Both the position numbers and the translations under genes were made by a program. A DNA stretch of 6,388 bases from a bacterium. GTDB lineage: Bacteria > Zixibacteria > MSB-5A5 > GN15 > FEB-12. Below the pieces are notes generated by a model. It was not told the origin of the DNA and ran no database searches. It worked only from the letters and a program-made list of their open reading frames with translations. The stretch covers positions 1-6,388 of the forward strand of contig DAOWIM010000173.1 of assembly GCA_030640905.1 (NCBI GenBank). Direction: 5' to 3'. Positions 6,383-6,388 of the stretch are shown one piece after another; positions within the stretch are counted from its first letter, which is position 1, and each line of letters opens with the position of its first letter.

Positions 6383-6388
6383 ATGGCC
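6383..6388 (+). CDS. Possible start of a next gene (first two codons only)
   Basis: ATG GCC ends the window, preceded by a well-spaced GGAAGGG. Met-Ala is a common gene beginning. Nothing can be said about the product. About 200 bases and two repeat structures separate it from the operon, so it probably belongs to a separate transcription unit. Confidence 0.4.

Noticed and set aside
6184..6388. CRISPR array or tRNA/sRNA gene in the 3' intergenic region
   Set aside because: There is only one pair of short direct repeats without spacer-sized intervals, and no cloverleaf or TTC-arm-like pattern was found.

Overview
The window holds one tightly packed plus-strand operon of iron-sulfur flavoproteins (1-6183), a roughly 200-base intergenic region with repeats (6184-6382), and what looks like the first two codons of another gene at the right edge. 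The genes suggest an anaerobic bacterium that handles NADH, NADPH and ferredoxin through soluble electron-transfer complexes. Base composition is moderately GC-rich by eye. Nothing in the window identifies the organism. A fermenting, acetogenic or sulfur/sulfate-metabolising anaerobe, or an uncultured candidate phylum, would all fit.

Layout. (i) A NuoF/HydB-type flavoprotein, cut by the left edge, with FMN and NADH sites, the N3-type cluster and an added C-terminal 2x[4Fe-4S] domain. (ii) A NuoG/formate-dehydrogenase-like iron-sulfur subunit of 837 residues with five or six predicted clusters and a molybdopterin-oxidoreductase fold whose metal-ligand position is no longer Cys or selenocysteine. 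(iii) An NfnA/SudB-type FAD, NAD and [2Fe-2S] subunit. (iv) An NfnB/SudA (GltD-like) subunit with two [4Fe-4S] clusters, FAD and an NADPH site. The junctions are a 4-base overlap, an 8-base overlap and a 1-base gap, so the four genes are almost certainly co-transcribed and translationally coupled.

How they may work together. The first pair resembles the core of the HydABC/Bfu class of flavin-based electron-bifurcating enzymes. A small NuoE-like [2Fe-2S] subunit would be expected just upstream, outside the window. The second pair is the complete two-subunit Nfn (NADH-dependent reduced ferredoxin:NADP+ oxidoreductase) or sulfide-dehydrogenase-type module. No hydrogenase H-cluster domain is present, and the formate-dehydrogenase-like fold appears catalytically dead. 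The likeliest reading is therefore a multi-subunit NAD(H)/NADP(H)/ferredoxin transhydrogenase with two nucleotide-handling modules joined by a long iron-sulfur wire. This is an inference from gene order and motifs; neither the complex nor its reaction is shown by sequence.

The 3' intergenic region contains a 19-base tandem direct repeat and a composite GC-rich hairpin of about 65 bases that looks like a dispersed REP/MITE-type element. A purine-rich ribosome binding site and ATG end the window.
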